From Gongronella butleri (lineage: Eukaryota; Mucoromycota; Mucoromycetes; Mucorales; Cunninghamellaceae), in NCBI GenBank assembly GCA_025201375.1, contig JAIWZP010000029.1, positions 62,001 through 126,000 of the forward strand: DNA of 64,000 nt. Direction: 5' to 3'. The notes under the pieces are model-generated. The model was not told where the DNA came from and made no database searches. It worked only from the letters and a program-made list of their open reading frames with translations. Positions 22,991-34,200 of this stretch are shown piece by piece. Numbering within the stretch: the first letter of the stretch is position 1; each line of letters begins with the position of its first letter. Position numbers and translations under genes: made by a program.

Positions 22991-23223
22991 ACTTTTGCCC
23001 TGACTGTTGTTCGTAATAAAATCGGTAGATTTTGTGCCGATTAACAAAGCATGATGAGATTCAAAACAAGGTACAAGGGGAAGAAAACCGAGAAAAAAAG
23101 GGTGAGCCACGCAAAAAAAAAAAAAAAAGACGGGCTTTTAAAGCTGTAGTTGGTTCAGCCGGGATATGCGCATTTAGCGCTCCAAAAGTGAGCCAAACGA
23201 CTCCGATTTTTATACGCGCTGTA

Positions 23224-23859
23224 GCTACACTTAATCACAATAGAGTGGAAATAGGGCTATTTAATTTATAGAACAAAATTGCATGCGATGCATATCCAGC
23301 GAGAAACCAGCACATTCACGTCGGAATTGCAAAATTTGGCTCACTTTTGGGAGCCACGTTATATCATATGCGAAAAACATAAACTTGCAGCAGCAGGCAG
23401 CATAGACAATGAATTTGAAGCGCATCGGCTCAACGGTCTTTTGAAAAATGTCATGAAAATAGTGAAACACACTACCTTGCGATTTGCTCGCACAAATAAT
23501 TTTTTGGCCAACAGCCTCGTTACAGTAATACAAAAAACATATAAAAAATACCGTAAGAATTGCTCGCGTAACAGTATTTTATATCATTACGAGCCGATCT
23601 GTATTACATTTTACATATTATATTTGAGGCCGTCGTCGTCCCTCATGCGGGCAATTCAAAAGAAGGCTGGACGACAGCTTTGATCAACTAAAAGGTGGCT
23701 GAAATATGTTAAAATTGTACAAAAGCTCGCACGCACAAGTTTATTAGGATGGATGTGGATGCATGAAAGGAGAACGTGGTGGGGGGATGAAAAAATACAA
23801 ACAGGAAAATAAAGACATGAATAAAGGATGCTGAGAGAGTAAGGGCAAGGAGGCGATGA
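23224..23859. other. Island edge next to SET1
   Basis: Contains the right arm of the inverted repeat pair to 23358, then AT-rich sequence with no recognised content up to the SET1 stop codon. SET1 3' untranslated sequence probably lies in the last 100-200 bp. Confidence 0.4.
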
Positions 23860-26800
23860 TCAATTGAGCCTAAATGCAAACAAAAGAGCGTGAGCCATTA
23901 AAAAAAAAAAAGAAAAGGGGGAGAAAAGATCACTTACGTTCCTCGACAGAATTTGCTTCCACAGAGACAGGGTATCTTGTCGGCCTCGATGGGGAATTTG
24001 TAATCATAGGTGATTTCGTCTCCCTTTTCGATATTTTGGTTGGCGTAGATGACAATCTTTTTTTGCTTGTCCACGGTGATGACTTTGGCGCTGCAATTGG
24101 GCTAATTGAGGTGAAGGGGGGGGACACAAAAAAAAAAGAGCGAATGAGATGCGCGTACAAAAAAAAAAAAAAAAAAAAAAAAGAGAGATCTTACAGTGCA
24201 ATTATGATTGATGAAGCGGGCGATACTGCCCTTTTTTGTGGCATCGATGACGATATCGTCGTCGACGCGGAAGAGGTAGGAGGAGCCGATGCCTCTGCGC
24301 TCGTAGGCTCTTTCGCGTTCCTCGGCGACCTGCTGGCGGATGACCTCGCCGACGTACTCGATGACCATCTCGTTGGCGTCAATGTGCTCCTCGGCAAACA
24401 GACCCCAGTCGTGGATGGGCGACTTTGCAAAGCGCAGCTGTTTTTTGCGGCCTTTTAGCTGATTGAATTTCAAAATGTCTGAATCGGCCATGGCCATGCC
24501 GACGACGAGGCGGCGATTGTTGATGCGTGTGGCGCGTGACGAGTCGGCGACGGCGCTTGCCGTGGGGCCATTGGTGGTGCTGGCACTAGCGCTGGTATTG
24601 GCGGTGGCGGTGGCGGCGGCCGCAGGGTTGCCAATGGTCGTGGCGGTGTGCTTGGTCATGTGGCTGGTGTCGACTACGGCCATGTTCTTGTGCAAATACG
24701 TGGCTTTTTCGGCATCCGAGATCTTGTAGTAGCCACGCGAACGCGCACAACCTCCACCGGCGCCCTTTTCCGACGCGGCTTCGATGAGATTGGTGCCGAG
24801 GCCTAGTTTCTCCAAAATGGCCAACCGCAAGAATTCATAGTCCTCTGCATCGCTGACCTGCTTGAATGGATCCCAATCGGGGTGGGCTTCCAGCACATGC
24901 ACGCTGCTGCCATTGTCCATGATGTTGGTGGCCGAAGGGAGCGGATCGGTGTCGTCAAGCATCATTGACATCATCGTGTCGTCGTCATCGTCATCGGGAG
25001 CCAGTAGCATCGCCTCCCATTCGGCTTGGTCCATGGTGGGCACGGCAGGGGCGCCTGTGGTGGTGGAGGTGCGTGTGAGGCTCGTTTCATCATCAGCCAC
25101 CTTGATATCCATCTCGTCGTCATCTTGAACGGGACTCACGACGTTGGACAGGCTGGCCATGGGCGACGATGACGACGTGTCCATGATGTCCACCATCATT
25201 TCGTCGCCCACATCGACCATTCCCTTGGTCTTTGCCTTTTTGACCGCAGCTGCCATCGCCTTTTTCTGGCTCTTGTGCTTGCGCTTGGCTGCCTGCTTCT
25301 TGGGTGGCAGTGGTTTGACATCGTCGAGTAATTCATCCGGCAATGACTCAAGTAAAGATGACTCGGGCGCGTCTTTTTCTTCCTTTTTCACGCGCTGCAG
25401 GCGGTGCAGGAATGCGGCGTGTTGGTCATCGTCGCCTTCTTCATCATCATCGTCGCCTTTGATGCGGCGCTTGTCGTCGTCTTCTTCATCATCATCCATG
25501 ATCGATTCTTCGTCTTCATCGACATCCATGGGCGATTCGTCATCTTCTTCGTCATCCATCGAATCATCCATATCTTGATCGTCATATGACCGTCGGCGGC
25601 GTTGTTGTTGGCGTCGGCGACGATTTGCACGCGCTTGCTTGAGACCACGTAACCGGTCATTGCCGTCGTCATTGTCACTCTCCTCCAAATCATCCTCTGA
25701 ACGGTCCTTGTCCTTGTACCGGCGATGCGGCATCTTGAGTATGGCCCGTGATAATTTCGGGATTGGCGACGATGTAGTGCGCTTTATGAAACGTGGCAGC
25801 TTGCTATAGTCCGGGACGCCATTTTCAAGCTTGACGGGGACAGGTGGTGGGGCCGAGTCGGACATGTCATTGACGCCTTGCTCGGCGGGAATCGAAGGGT
25901 GTTGAGAATGGGTGGATGTGGCCGCGTCGGTGGAGACATGATTTAAATCGTTCAATGGCCGCGTTTTGTCGTCTTCCTCGCCTTTCTGTGGATGATCTTC
26001 ACGGTCCATGTCATCGTAATCATTGTCATCGTCCTCGCTGTCTGTCGTTGGTTCGTGTTGTTGCTGCGCAGCAGCCTGCGCGGCGAGCGTCGAAGCAATA
26101 TGGGTGGAAACGTCCATGATCTTGACTTGGCTGGTAGATGCGGCCCTGGCATCGCGTGCCTTGTCCAGCACGTCGTAAATACACGGGCCAATCACGCGAT
26201 TCTTGACATCGCGTGCAACGACCTTGATTAAATCCTTGAAAAGCCGGTGCTTGGCCTGCGCCGCCAAATCAAGCGTGTCAGCCCGGCCTTGATCGCCCAA
26301 AAGCAGTGCATCCAGCCGGTCGTCGCCATTCACAAATGTGCCATTGGTCGCGGGACCAGATGACGCGCCGAAATGCGCGGGTGAGCCCGTGGACGACGAC
26401 GGTGTCGCGCTCGGCACACGCGACATGCTCGGCTTTCGTGAGTGCGCCGGCGACGACGTCGACGACGCCGGCTTGCTGCCATTGGTCATCATCATACTGT
26501 TGTTGTCGCGCAATGTCATATGCAGCGCGTATTGCCACACAGATTGGCCCTGCAGCTCCGCAAGTCCTTGCTTGGCGCGCGAAATCGACTCAAACACCAC
26601 ATACCAGTCGTCGTCGTCGTGGTAAATCTATTGAAATAAAAAAAATTAAGCATTCTCACAAAATCAACAAAAAACGGCAAAAAAAAAAAAAAAACGCGGT
26701 CTTACGTCAATAAAGTGATAAGGATAAAACACCTGGCGCAACTCCTCCATGATGGTCCGGCCAAAAGGCACATGTTTCCGTGAAATGACGAGCGCTGGAA

Positions 26801-26891
26801 GGTCCGGCGACGACGATGAGCTCTAAAAAAGAAAACAAAAGAAAAAGAAAATGCATGTTTAGCCATGCGTCCATTTCTTCTTTCTCCCCCT

Positions 26892-26943
<52 letters not shown>

Positions 26944-28218
26944 CTCGCGATAGCCGCGGTCGCGCGGTGGCGGCCGTGTATCCCTATCACGCCTGCTTGT
27001 GCCGTATCGCGGATCCCAATGCCTCGCGTCATCATAGTCATAGTCCCGGCTATAATAGTCGCCACGGTCACTGCGGTCGCCACGCCCGCGGCTGCGGCTG
27101 CGCTGTGATTGGCGTCGGTCGTAGCGATCGTCGTATCGGTCATCGTAGTCGTAACGATCATATCGGTCGTCATAATGCGATCGATACCTGTCGTCCTCAT
27201 AATTGCGCGAGTAATAGTCGCCACCTCGACTTGTCCGCCGCGACGCGTCTCTGCTGCTGCTTCTCCCGCTGCCGCTGGCCGCATAGCGATCGCCAAGGGG
27301 AGGTGCTGCGGCAGCAACCAATGAAGATGACAAGGATGCCGCCGATGCTTTTTCCATGTCATTGAGACGGGCCATGGCCGCTGCAACGGCACTCTTGAGC
27401 TTGTCACCTTTTTTAAAAAGAAGATATGAAAAAGTAGAAAAAAAGGAAAAAAAGCAGTGTCAGGGATAAATTGCGCCTTTTTTTCTATTTTGATCGTGTT
27501 ACCTGACTTGTCAAATTCGAGCTTGACGGGGTTGGCCACCATTTTGCGGCCATTGCCCTTTGCCACGGCGAGGCGCGCAGCACTCATGTCGGAGAACCCA
27601 ACGAGCGCAATGCCTAGCGATCCGCCAGTTGCAGAGTGTTTTTGGATGTCGATGCGCTCGACCTGGCCATAGACGGACAAAAAGGTAGCCAGCTGCGATT
27701 CCGTGGTCGTGGGCGTCAGGTGCGACACGAGCACCATCGCCAAGGGCTTGGGCCCCACAGAGTGCTCGTCGTACTAGAAGAAAAAGAAGAAAAAAAAGAA
27801 AGAAAAAAAAAAGAAAAGGGCGCTTTAAAAAAACGCGCTCAACCCGCGATTCTCCTCTTTTTCGTTCTTTTCGATCTTTTCTCTCTTTTCTCTATTGTGC
27901 CTCTACACCCACCTTGAAGGCAACGCGAGAGAGACCTGGGCGATATTTCATTCTGCCTTTGGCCATCTTTTTGCCGTACTCGGGGTATCGTCGCCTCGGA
28001 TCGACGAGGTCGACCTGCTCGTCCTATGTTTTTAGAGAAAAAAATCAGTCCGTACGTCTTGGCGCTTTTGGTGATATCAATTGACCTACATTTTGGCTTT
28101 TGTAGCGATAAATGACATGTTTATGTTGCCTTGGGCGTGCTTTATCGAGCTCCGGGTCGTATGTCACTTGAAAATTCACAGGCTCCTTCGAATGACTGTC
28201 TTGCTTGAGTGATGCCAT
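23860..28218 (-). CDS. SET1: Set1 histone H3K4 methyltransferase
   Basis: Catalytic subunit of COMPASS, which methylates histone H3 lysine 4 at promoters. Eight in-frame exons: 28218-28090, 28023-27913, 27773-27503, 27407-26944, 26822-26706, 26627-24195, 24101-23938, 23869-23860; 1232 residues. Domain order: N-terminal HVIYRY block, [14 protein letters not shown] leading into a first RNA-recognition fold, an Arg/Asp/Tyr-rich stretch (exon 4), a second Set1 RNA-binding fold with [13 protein letters not shown] and [11 protein letters not shown], a long acidic linker, N-SET, SET from about 1090 ([23 protein letters not shown]) and post-[13 protein letters not shown]. The last exon is 10 nt and adds only LN after the split Thr codon, giving the standard C-terminus CRGxLN. 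Start at 28218 follows an in-frame stop. All catalytic blocks are intact. Confidence 0.93.
26896..26940. repeat. CT microsatellite in a SET1 intron
   Basis: About 22 CT repeats (GA on the coding strand) directly after the splice donor of the intron between exons 4 and 5 of SET1. It lies outside the coding sequence. Confidence 0.9.
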
Positions 28219-28746
28219 ATCCTATTTGCAATGCATGTGAGCGAAAAATGCCAAAAGACAGAAAACAAAGCAAACCCCCCCCCACACGCGTGCTCCACGA
28301 TCAGGTTCCCCATCGCACCACGGCCTCTTGAATACTCTCATGAGCAACGGAAACACACAAAAAGAGAGAACATCGCTCGCTCTCCCTTGTCTTGTTGAGC
28401 TCTTGCACGCTCGCATCAAGAATACTTTACCATTGCACGACCATGAAGAAGGATGAGGGGGGACTTTTTCAAGAGCAGGGGGAGCGGAACGGATAGCTAG
28501 ATATCAATTGTAGCAAAAGACAGCAAGGCAAGAAGAAAAAAAAAAAAAAAGGAGAGCAAGTGTGTAGAAAGCAAAAGAGGGAAAGAAAAAAAAAAAAGAG
28601 AACAGAGTGAAATTGAGCCATTGTTTTTTCCCTTTTGCTATTGTCGCGCCCTTTGCCCGCGGTCCTCCTTGATTGGCCCATGTTCAATTCCCGCTCTGGT
28701 GCTCGTGATGGCGAAAAAGATGACATTTATATTATTTTACTACTTT
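28219..28746. other. SET1 upstream / exchanger 3' region
   Basis: Promoter and leader of SET1 (minus) and 3' end region of the next minus-strand gene. A-rich tracts near 28531-28600. No coding sequence supported. Confidence 0.5.
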
Positions 28747-31700
28747 TCAAAGGAGATCCATCTCCAGCAGCACGTCAAACAGACAGCACACAATGTACAC
28801 CGAGATCATCCACCATCCAAGCTCCTTGTTCATATAATAGCCATTGAGATTCACCACAATCAGCGTGCTTAGCAACACCACAATCAGACCACCCGACGAA
28901 ACAAGGATTGTCGGCGCAATGTCCAGCTTGTATGGCTGGCCCGTCGACAGCGTCTGGTACGCAGACGAAATGCCGACACCAAGCACCATGTCTATGATAA
29001 ATTTAAAGCGAAAAGGGCCATTGGACCCCATTTTAGCCCCATTTTAACCATTTCCCCTCCCCTTGCCCGTGTTTTTTTCTTTTTAAGCCTGCCACGTTTG
29101 AAAGTGGACTTACTGAGTAGGGGCCCAGCATAGCAGGCCGAGATGGCCATCGTCGGGAAGCCCATCTAATGATAAAAACATGCACGTTCACGCCGTCAAT
29201 GCGCGTCGGAAATAAATTTTAGCTTCTCCCCCCCCCAACCCTTTACCTTGGCAATGGCCGTGTTGGCCACGAGATCACCAATACTACTTCCCTGAATGGT
29301 CAATTCAGACAAAAAGTGTGAGTCGCGTCTCAAACGATCATGTTTTTCTTCTTTTTTTTCTTTGGCTTTACAACCGCAAAAATGGTCAGCCCCATGATGG
29401 CCTCGCTTATGCTAAAGATGGCACCGAGGGCCTGCAGCATGCCAACCATAAGATTGGCCAGCAAAAAAATCCAATTCAACGCAATCGCAAAGCCAACAAA
29501 CGACAGCAGCCAATACCACGAAGGTTGCTGTTTCTCATTCGTAGTCAGGAACACAACAAACCCAAGCACACATCCAATGAATACACCGACAGGCAAAAAG
29601 TTGACGGAAAGGAATCCATTCACTGTGTAAAAAAAAAAAAAAAGGAGAAAAATGAGAAAATGGGCAATTTCAGGTATGCGACGCGCTTTTCTGACGCGTC
29701 AGCACGTCGTTTTTCTTAGATTTCTTACAAACCATGACAAGGAAAGCAAAGGAGCAGGAGCACACAGCCTGGACAATGACAAGCCATTGACACCACTCGT
29801 TTTGCAGCATTTCCTCGTCCATCAAGGGGTCGTCCAGCAGAAAGCTGGTGTCAATGGCCACCATAGGGTCGTGCTGCGGCTGATGCATGATGGGGCTAGC
29901 ATGGCGCGGCGAATTAGTGGTGTGCGTGTGTGTTGGCGATGATCTTGTTGCATTATGATGATTGTTGTTATTCAAAGTGTGGTCAGGGACACCCAGGGAC
30001 GAGTGGTGGCTGGGCCCCGCCGAGTTTGGGTGGGCGGTGGTGGTGGCAGTGGCCATGTAGGTGGACAGGTGTGCGTTTTGGTGGTGCAAATGGTGGTCGT
30101 CAGGCAAATCGGCCATCAATTCCTCAGTGGGCGGCAGCACCTCCATGTCGTCAATGCGGATATCGTCGCTCTCTACGACGGGCAGCGTCAGCGTAAACAC
30201 AAACACGAGCGGTAGAGCTACCAACGAGCTCAGCTTGGCAAATGTCGTTTTTGTGGCCCATCCATGCATTGGCGGGAACAATGTCAACATCACATCCTCC
30301 CACCACAAGTACGTGTCCAAAGGAACAGAAAGAGGCCCAATGGACACACCATATGACGAATGTTTTAACGGATCCGCCGAAAACGACAGAGCTGGGCTCA
30401 AAACATGGCTACTGCTGCTGCCGCCGCCACCTCCATGTGGCCCATGAGCTGCTGGTAGTGGTGGGAGTGGTGTTTCGAGTAACGCGTCTTTTGTGTCCTT
30501 TTCAACCTCCTCGTCGGCCACAGGCGCAACGACAATGGCCGGCGCCGGAGGAAAACCTGTAGTTGAAGCTTTTTGTGGCTCGGGGGGCGACAGTGATGCT
30601 TGCGGCTGCGGCTGCTGCGCCATACTGCTCTGGTGTGCCGAAATGTATGAAAAGTAATCGTCGCGCGGAGTCTGGGTTGTGTGGTTGGAGGCGGGAACGA
30701 CTAAGTGATGCAATTGCGCGCCATTCGCTGTTGTCGAGGCTGAGTTCGCTTGCCCCGACGACAATGACGACGGTGGCAACGCCGGCGGCGGCAAAAGCGT
30801 CGGTGCAGAATAATCGGCCGCGCGTGGCCACCCCTGGAACGACGCGTGCGACGAATTCGTTGTCGGAAGAATCACTTGCGTGCTGTTGGCGCGCCGAATC
30901 GAGCTCACTTGCTCTTGGAACTAGGTAGAGGACAAATTGTAATAAAAAGGCCACGAGAGAAAAAAGAATGAGAGCGAAAAATGTTAAAATGGGCTTTTTT
31001 TACGCGTTCTTTTTTTTTTTTTTTTACCTCAATTGCGCTAAAAAGCGATGTGCGAATGCCGACACGCGGTGCAAGCGGCATGCGGCTGTACCGCGAGGCA
31101 ATGGATCCACTTGCGCTTGTATGCGTGCCATAGATGGACGACCCAAAGCGCATCGATGAGATGACGGATTGCTGCGATGCCGAGCGAATGGACACGGGTC
31201 GGATCACATGGCCCAAATGATGCACACTCGTCGCCCGCGAGCTTGACGGCTGCTCAGGCACAGCTTGCTTGGGATCCACGTCTGTAAAAAAAAATCACAT
31301 TGTTGGTGTTTTTATTTTATCGCTCTTCTTTTTTTCTTTTCTATTTTTTTTCTTTACCCAAAAGCGGTGCGGCCTCATCGAGCAAGTCGTCGTCATCCGT
31401 GTCCAATGGCATGGATTTGTGTTCCAATGGCGGTGGTGGCGGTGGTGGCGCCATGGCAGTATCATTGTCGGGAAAATAGTAGGTGCCTGCGACAACGAGG
31501 ACAACATACGTGATGTAGTAGGCAATGAGGCCCAGACCATGGTACCAATAGATGCGCCGGTGGTAGACGATCCATGTGATCATGCAGATGGCTCCCGTCA
31601 GGAAAGATGCATCACGCATAAACGTGATGCGCTTGGATCGAAATGGCCGGATGATCCCCATGCTGCCCGACACAACAGAAACGATAAAAAACGCGGCCCC

Positions 31701-32433
31701 AATCAATTCACCAATCGCCAACGACCCCGACCCACTGTTCATCGCACTAAACGTGCTAAACAGATCAGAGCTGCCATTGCCAAAAGCCAAAATCGTCACA
31801 CCAGCCTAGAAAAAAATAAAAAAAACCAAGATAAATATTATGATACAGTGACCTGCCGCTTTGTTTATGCTACCATGCTCTCAGAAAGCTGGAGCTTTGT
31901 CGAGATCGTCTGCAAATTAGGACCTAGAGATGCAGAAAAAAAGGGGATCAGCAAAAATACGCGTCTCATCATGGAGCCCACTTGCAAAAGAAATCCGAGG
32001 CCGCCACGCTCACGGCACCAAAGAGCAAAAAGAGGCCAGAACACTACAAAAAGCCACGCGTAAATAAAAAAAAAAACGAGCAAGGGAGCGACAGGAGGCA
32101 AAAAAACGAGGGGCAAAGGGGGTTTCGTACGAGCAAAAATATCGACAGCGGCTGCCACACGTCGGAGCAGTAATAAAACTCGAGGTAATAGCGGCTGTAG
32201 CCTTGACATGCCTTTTTCACAAAGGCACACTGGTCGTCATAGAGGCCAACGTGTGAACACTTTCAAAAAAAAAAAAAAAAAAAAAAGTGAGTGCGCGTCG
32301 TTTTGCAACAGGGGTCGTTTACCGAGGGATGAGCGGGTTTGGTCATGAGGTCCACAGGCTCGGGCGACGACGGTAAAAAGCACGATAGCAGTACAAAAGC
32401 CGCACAGAGACCGTAAAAGACGCGTTTGTCCAT
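28747..32433 (-). CDS. NCLX/CCX-type cation-calcium exchanger
   Basis: Member of the Ca2+/cation antiporter superfamily, closest in pattern to SLC8B1 (NCLX) and yeast Ecm27. Eleven in-frame exons: 32433-32323, 32259-32131, 32043-31986, 31923-31874, 31805-31358, 31281-31028, 30920-29729, 29622-29372, 29291-29247, 29165-29114, 28991-28747; 944 residues. Seen: N-terminal hydrophobic signal-like segment, a Cys-rich CSHVGLYDDQC block, LFLLFGAVSVAASDFFC, FFCPNLQTIS, first alpha repeat VTILAFGNGSSDLFS (about 118-132), second alpha repeat GSSIGDLVANTAIAK (about 832-846). Between them is a low-complexity cytosolic loop of over 400 residues rich in Ser, His, Pro and Gln. Intron 3 uses a GC donor (GCAAGT). 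Organelle (mitochondrial, vacuolar or Golgi) cannot be told from sequence. Confidence 0.9.
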
Positions 32434-32807
32434 GAAAAAAAAGGGTATATTTTGGAAAAAACAAGGGAAAACAAAGAGAAATAAAACTCAAGAAGGTCGT
32501 GGAACTGATGCCTCGTTTTTTTTTATGCGCGCTCCTCGCCAAGACGCCCGGGAGGCAAAACTCCGTCGAGCGCCGCCAATTTTTGCTTGTTTTTTTTTGC
32601 ATTTTGTCGCGTGCCTTTTTCAGACGACAAAGGATCTGCACTCGGGTGCGTGGCGTGTACGTGCTGTTTGTTTATCGAAATCAATTAAAGCGAGTGTGTG
32701 CATGATTGTAAATGAATAAAAAAAAGAGGTTTCTATGGTACAACAGGTGTTTTTGACGAAGGGGGCAAATCATAAAATGGGCAATAGCCAAGGGCTGACC
32801 CATCCCA
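32434..32807. other. Intergenic region
   Basis: Upstream region of the exchanger and 3' flank of the small CaaX gene, both on the minus strand. An AATAAA-type signal is not obvious. No gene seen. Confidence 0.4.
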
Positions 32808-33194
32808 TCAGCTGATGATGCAGCAATAATGGTCCACGAACCATGGATGTCGACGGTGATGATGCAGGACGGTGGTGGCGGCGTCCGAAGCTCGTTTGTG
32901 TTGTGGGACGGCCAAGCTTGTGCTACGCTCGTCATCAAAAAGCATGCAATCCAGGCCATCATCCTCGGGCTGCCATAGCGACGGCTGCCGATACAGACCG
33001 TAATGAATGTCCCCAGCCGTCATCGTGCCCAAGTGCGGACAAGCCAGCGCGACAGTGTCGCCAAACGCATCGGGGTCGTAAATCTCCACGCGCTTTTGCT
33101 GCAAAAACGCCTCGTCAAGGAACGGCACGTGCCGGTCTGATAGCCGCTTGCGATCCAGCCCGTCCGTCGAGTACCAATACGTCGTTGCCGCCAT
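32808..33194 (-). CDS. Small CaaX-box protein (ends CCIIS)
   Basis: Single-exon gene for 128 residues; family not firmly recognised. It begins with a compact domain (ATTYWYSTDGLDRKRL, HVPFLDEAFLQQKRVEIYD, GLYRQPSLWQ) whose spacing of aromatic residues faintly recalls the WWE-like region of DDHD phospholipases; this is a weak impression only. The C-terminus is DHYCCIIS. CIIS is a CaaX box of the farnesylation type, and CCIIS is the same five residues that end yeast Ras2, where the first Cys is palmitoylated. No GTPase motifs are present, so it is not Ras. Membrane attachment by lipid is therefore predicted. It lies 375 bp upstream of the exchanger on the same strand. Confidence 0.7.
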   Translation of the reverse strand: MAATTYWYSTDGLDRKRLSDRHVPFLDEAFLQQKRVEIYDPDAFGDTVALACPHLGTMTAGDIHYGLYRQPSLWQPEDDGLDCMLFDDERSTSLAVPQHKRASDAATTVLHHHRRHPWFVDHYCCIIS

Positions 33195-34200
33195 GAAATA
33201 AAAAAAAAAGAGTCAATGGGGGTAACAATGACAAAATAGAGAAAGAAGAAAAAAAAAAGGAGAGATTGAAATGACAAAAAGATCATCCATCATCATATTG
33301 TCAACTTTGTTCTCAAGGAGAATCTGGAAATAAGGGGGGGACGGCAGGGCAGCCATTTTGGCACCTCCAGTACGATGGGCAAAAAAAGACCAGGTCGGCC
33401 AAAATGGTCCGGCCAACCTCCAATCCTTTTTTCCCCCTTTCTCCTTTCCCCCTCCTTGCCATGATTGAATGCCTCCTCTCCTTGGATCCAATGCCAAAAA
33501 AAAAAAGAGGCATCAATAGCATTAAACACGTGACTTTTTATCCAGTGTGTCCTTGGATGACGTGAAATGACGGGAAAAAGGGCGACAAACAGGGAGGGAG
33601 GCAAGGGGAGTGTTGCGCCGTCGTCTGGGATGAGGATGATCAAGAAGCGTGTCACAGAAACAGTCGATCCTTTCTGGAACACGTGGCACGCAAGGCAAAA
33701 AAAAAAAAAAAAAAGTGCACAAAATAGCTGTCACGGCCCATAATAATGCATTAAAGCACTGGCATTGACCGCTTATCGCGCTCCTTTTTTTTTTATCGTC
33801 AAGGAGAATGTTGTGTAATAAAAAAAAAACCAGACGTGGATCTTGGTCTACATCCGCCGTCTTCCGAAAATATCGCCACCACCTCTTTTTCCCGCCTCCT
33901 TTTTTTTTCCGGAGAACGCGTGCGCCCAAATGCAATCGCAACGCGTGCGTGTGTGTACGTGTGCTTGTGTGACGCGTGTGAGAAAGATGTACTCAGAACA
34001 AAGAGAATTGCAAGCGTTTGGTCGCACATCTCCCCTTTCTCCCTGTGTCTTGCAAGAACTTCACTTGCCCCCCTCCCAGTGCTTTCATGCAAGTCAATTG
34101 CCACCATGGTCCAATGTCGATCATACTTTTTGTTGTCGTCTATGCACAAAAGTGCTTGATAATCCAAGTTTACAAAAAAAAGCAAAAAAAAAAAGAAAAT
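33195..34200. other. Intergenic region
   Basis: About 1 kb of A/T- and CT-rich sequence between the small CaaX gene and the decarboxylase stop. Long frames here are low complexity. Nothing supported. Confidence 0.5.

Larger units (their letters stand above)
21772..23221 (-). mobile_element. Tc1/mariner element, 1450 bp
   Basis: Ends CAGTGCGTATAAAAATCG at the left and the inverse (CGATTTTTATACGCGCTG) at the right, with TA on both sides (21770-21771 and 23222-23223). Similarity of the two ends extends inward through the GTTTGGCTCAC block, about 35-45 bp. The size and TA target fit Tc1. It carries a decayed DD34E transposase on the minus strand and an embedded reverse-transcriptase fragment near its left end. 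Confidence 0.8.
21647..23358. repeat. Inverted repeat pair around the Tc1 element
   Basis: Outer arms at about 21647-21769 and 23224-23358 are inverted copies: both begin (from outside) CGTGGCTCCCAAAAGTG and share GCCAAATTTTGCAATTCC and GACGTGAATGTG. The Tc1 element at 21772-23221 lies at the centre. The arms also resemble the Tc1 subterminal sequence (CCAAAAGTGAGCCAA), so they may derive from a related, older element. Confidence 0.6.

Noticed and set aside
26865..27365. Plus-strand frame opposite SET1
   Set aside because: Antisense shadow of the RD-rich exon and CT microsatellite of SET1.
28430..28444. Possible upstream SET1 exon beginning ATGGTCGTGCAATG before GTAAAG
   Set aside because: It ends in phase 2 while the next exon must be entered in phase 0; an ATG at 28218 with an in-frame stop before it is the better start.
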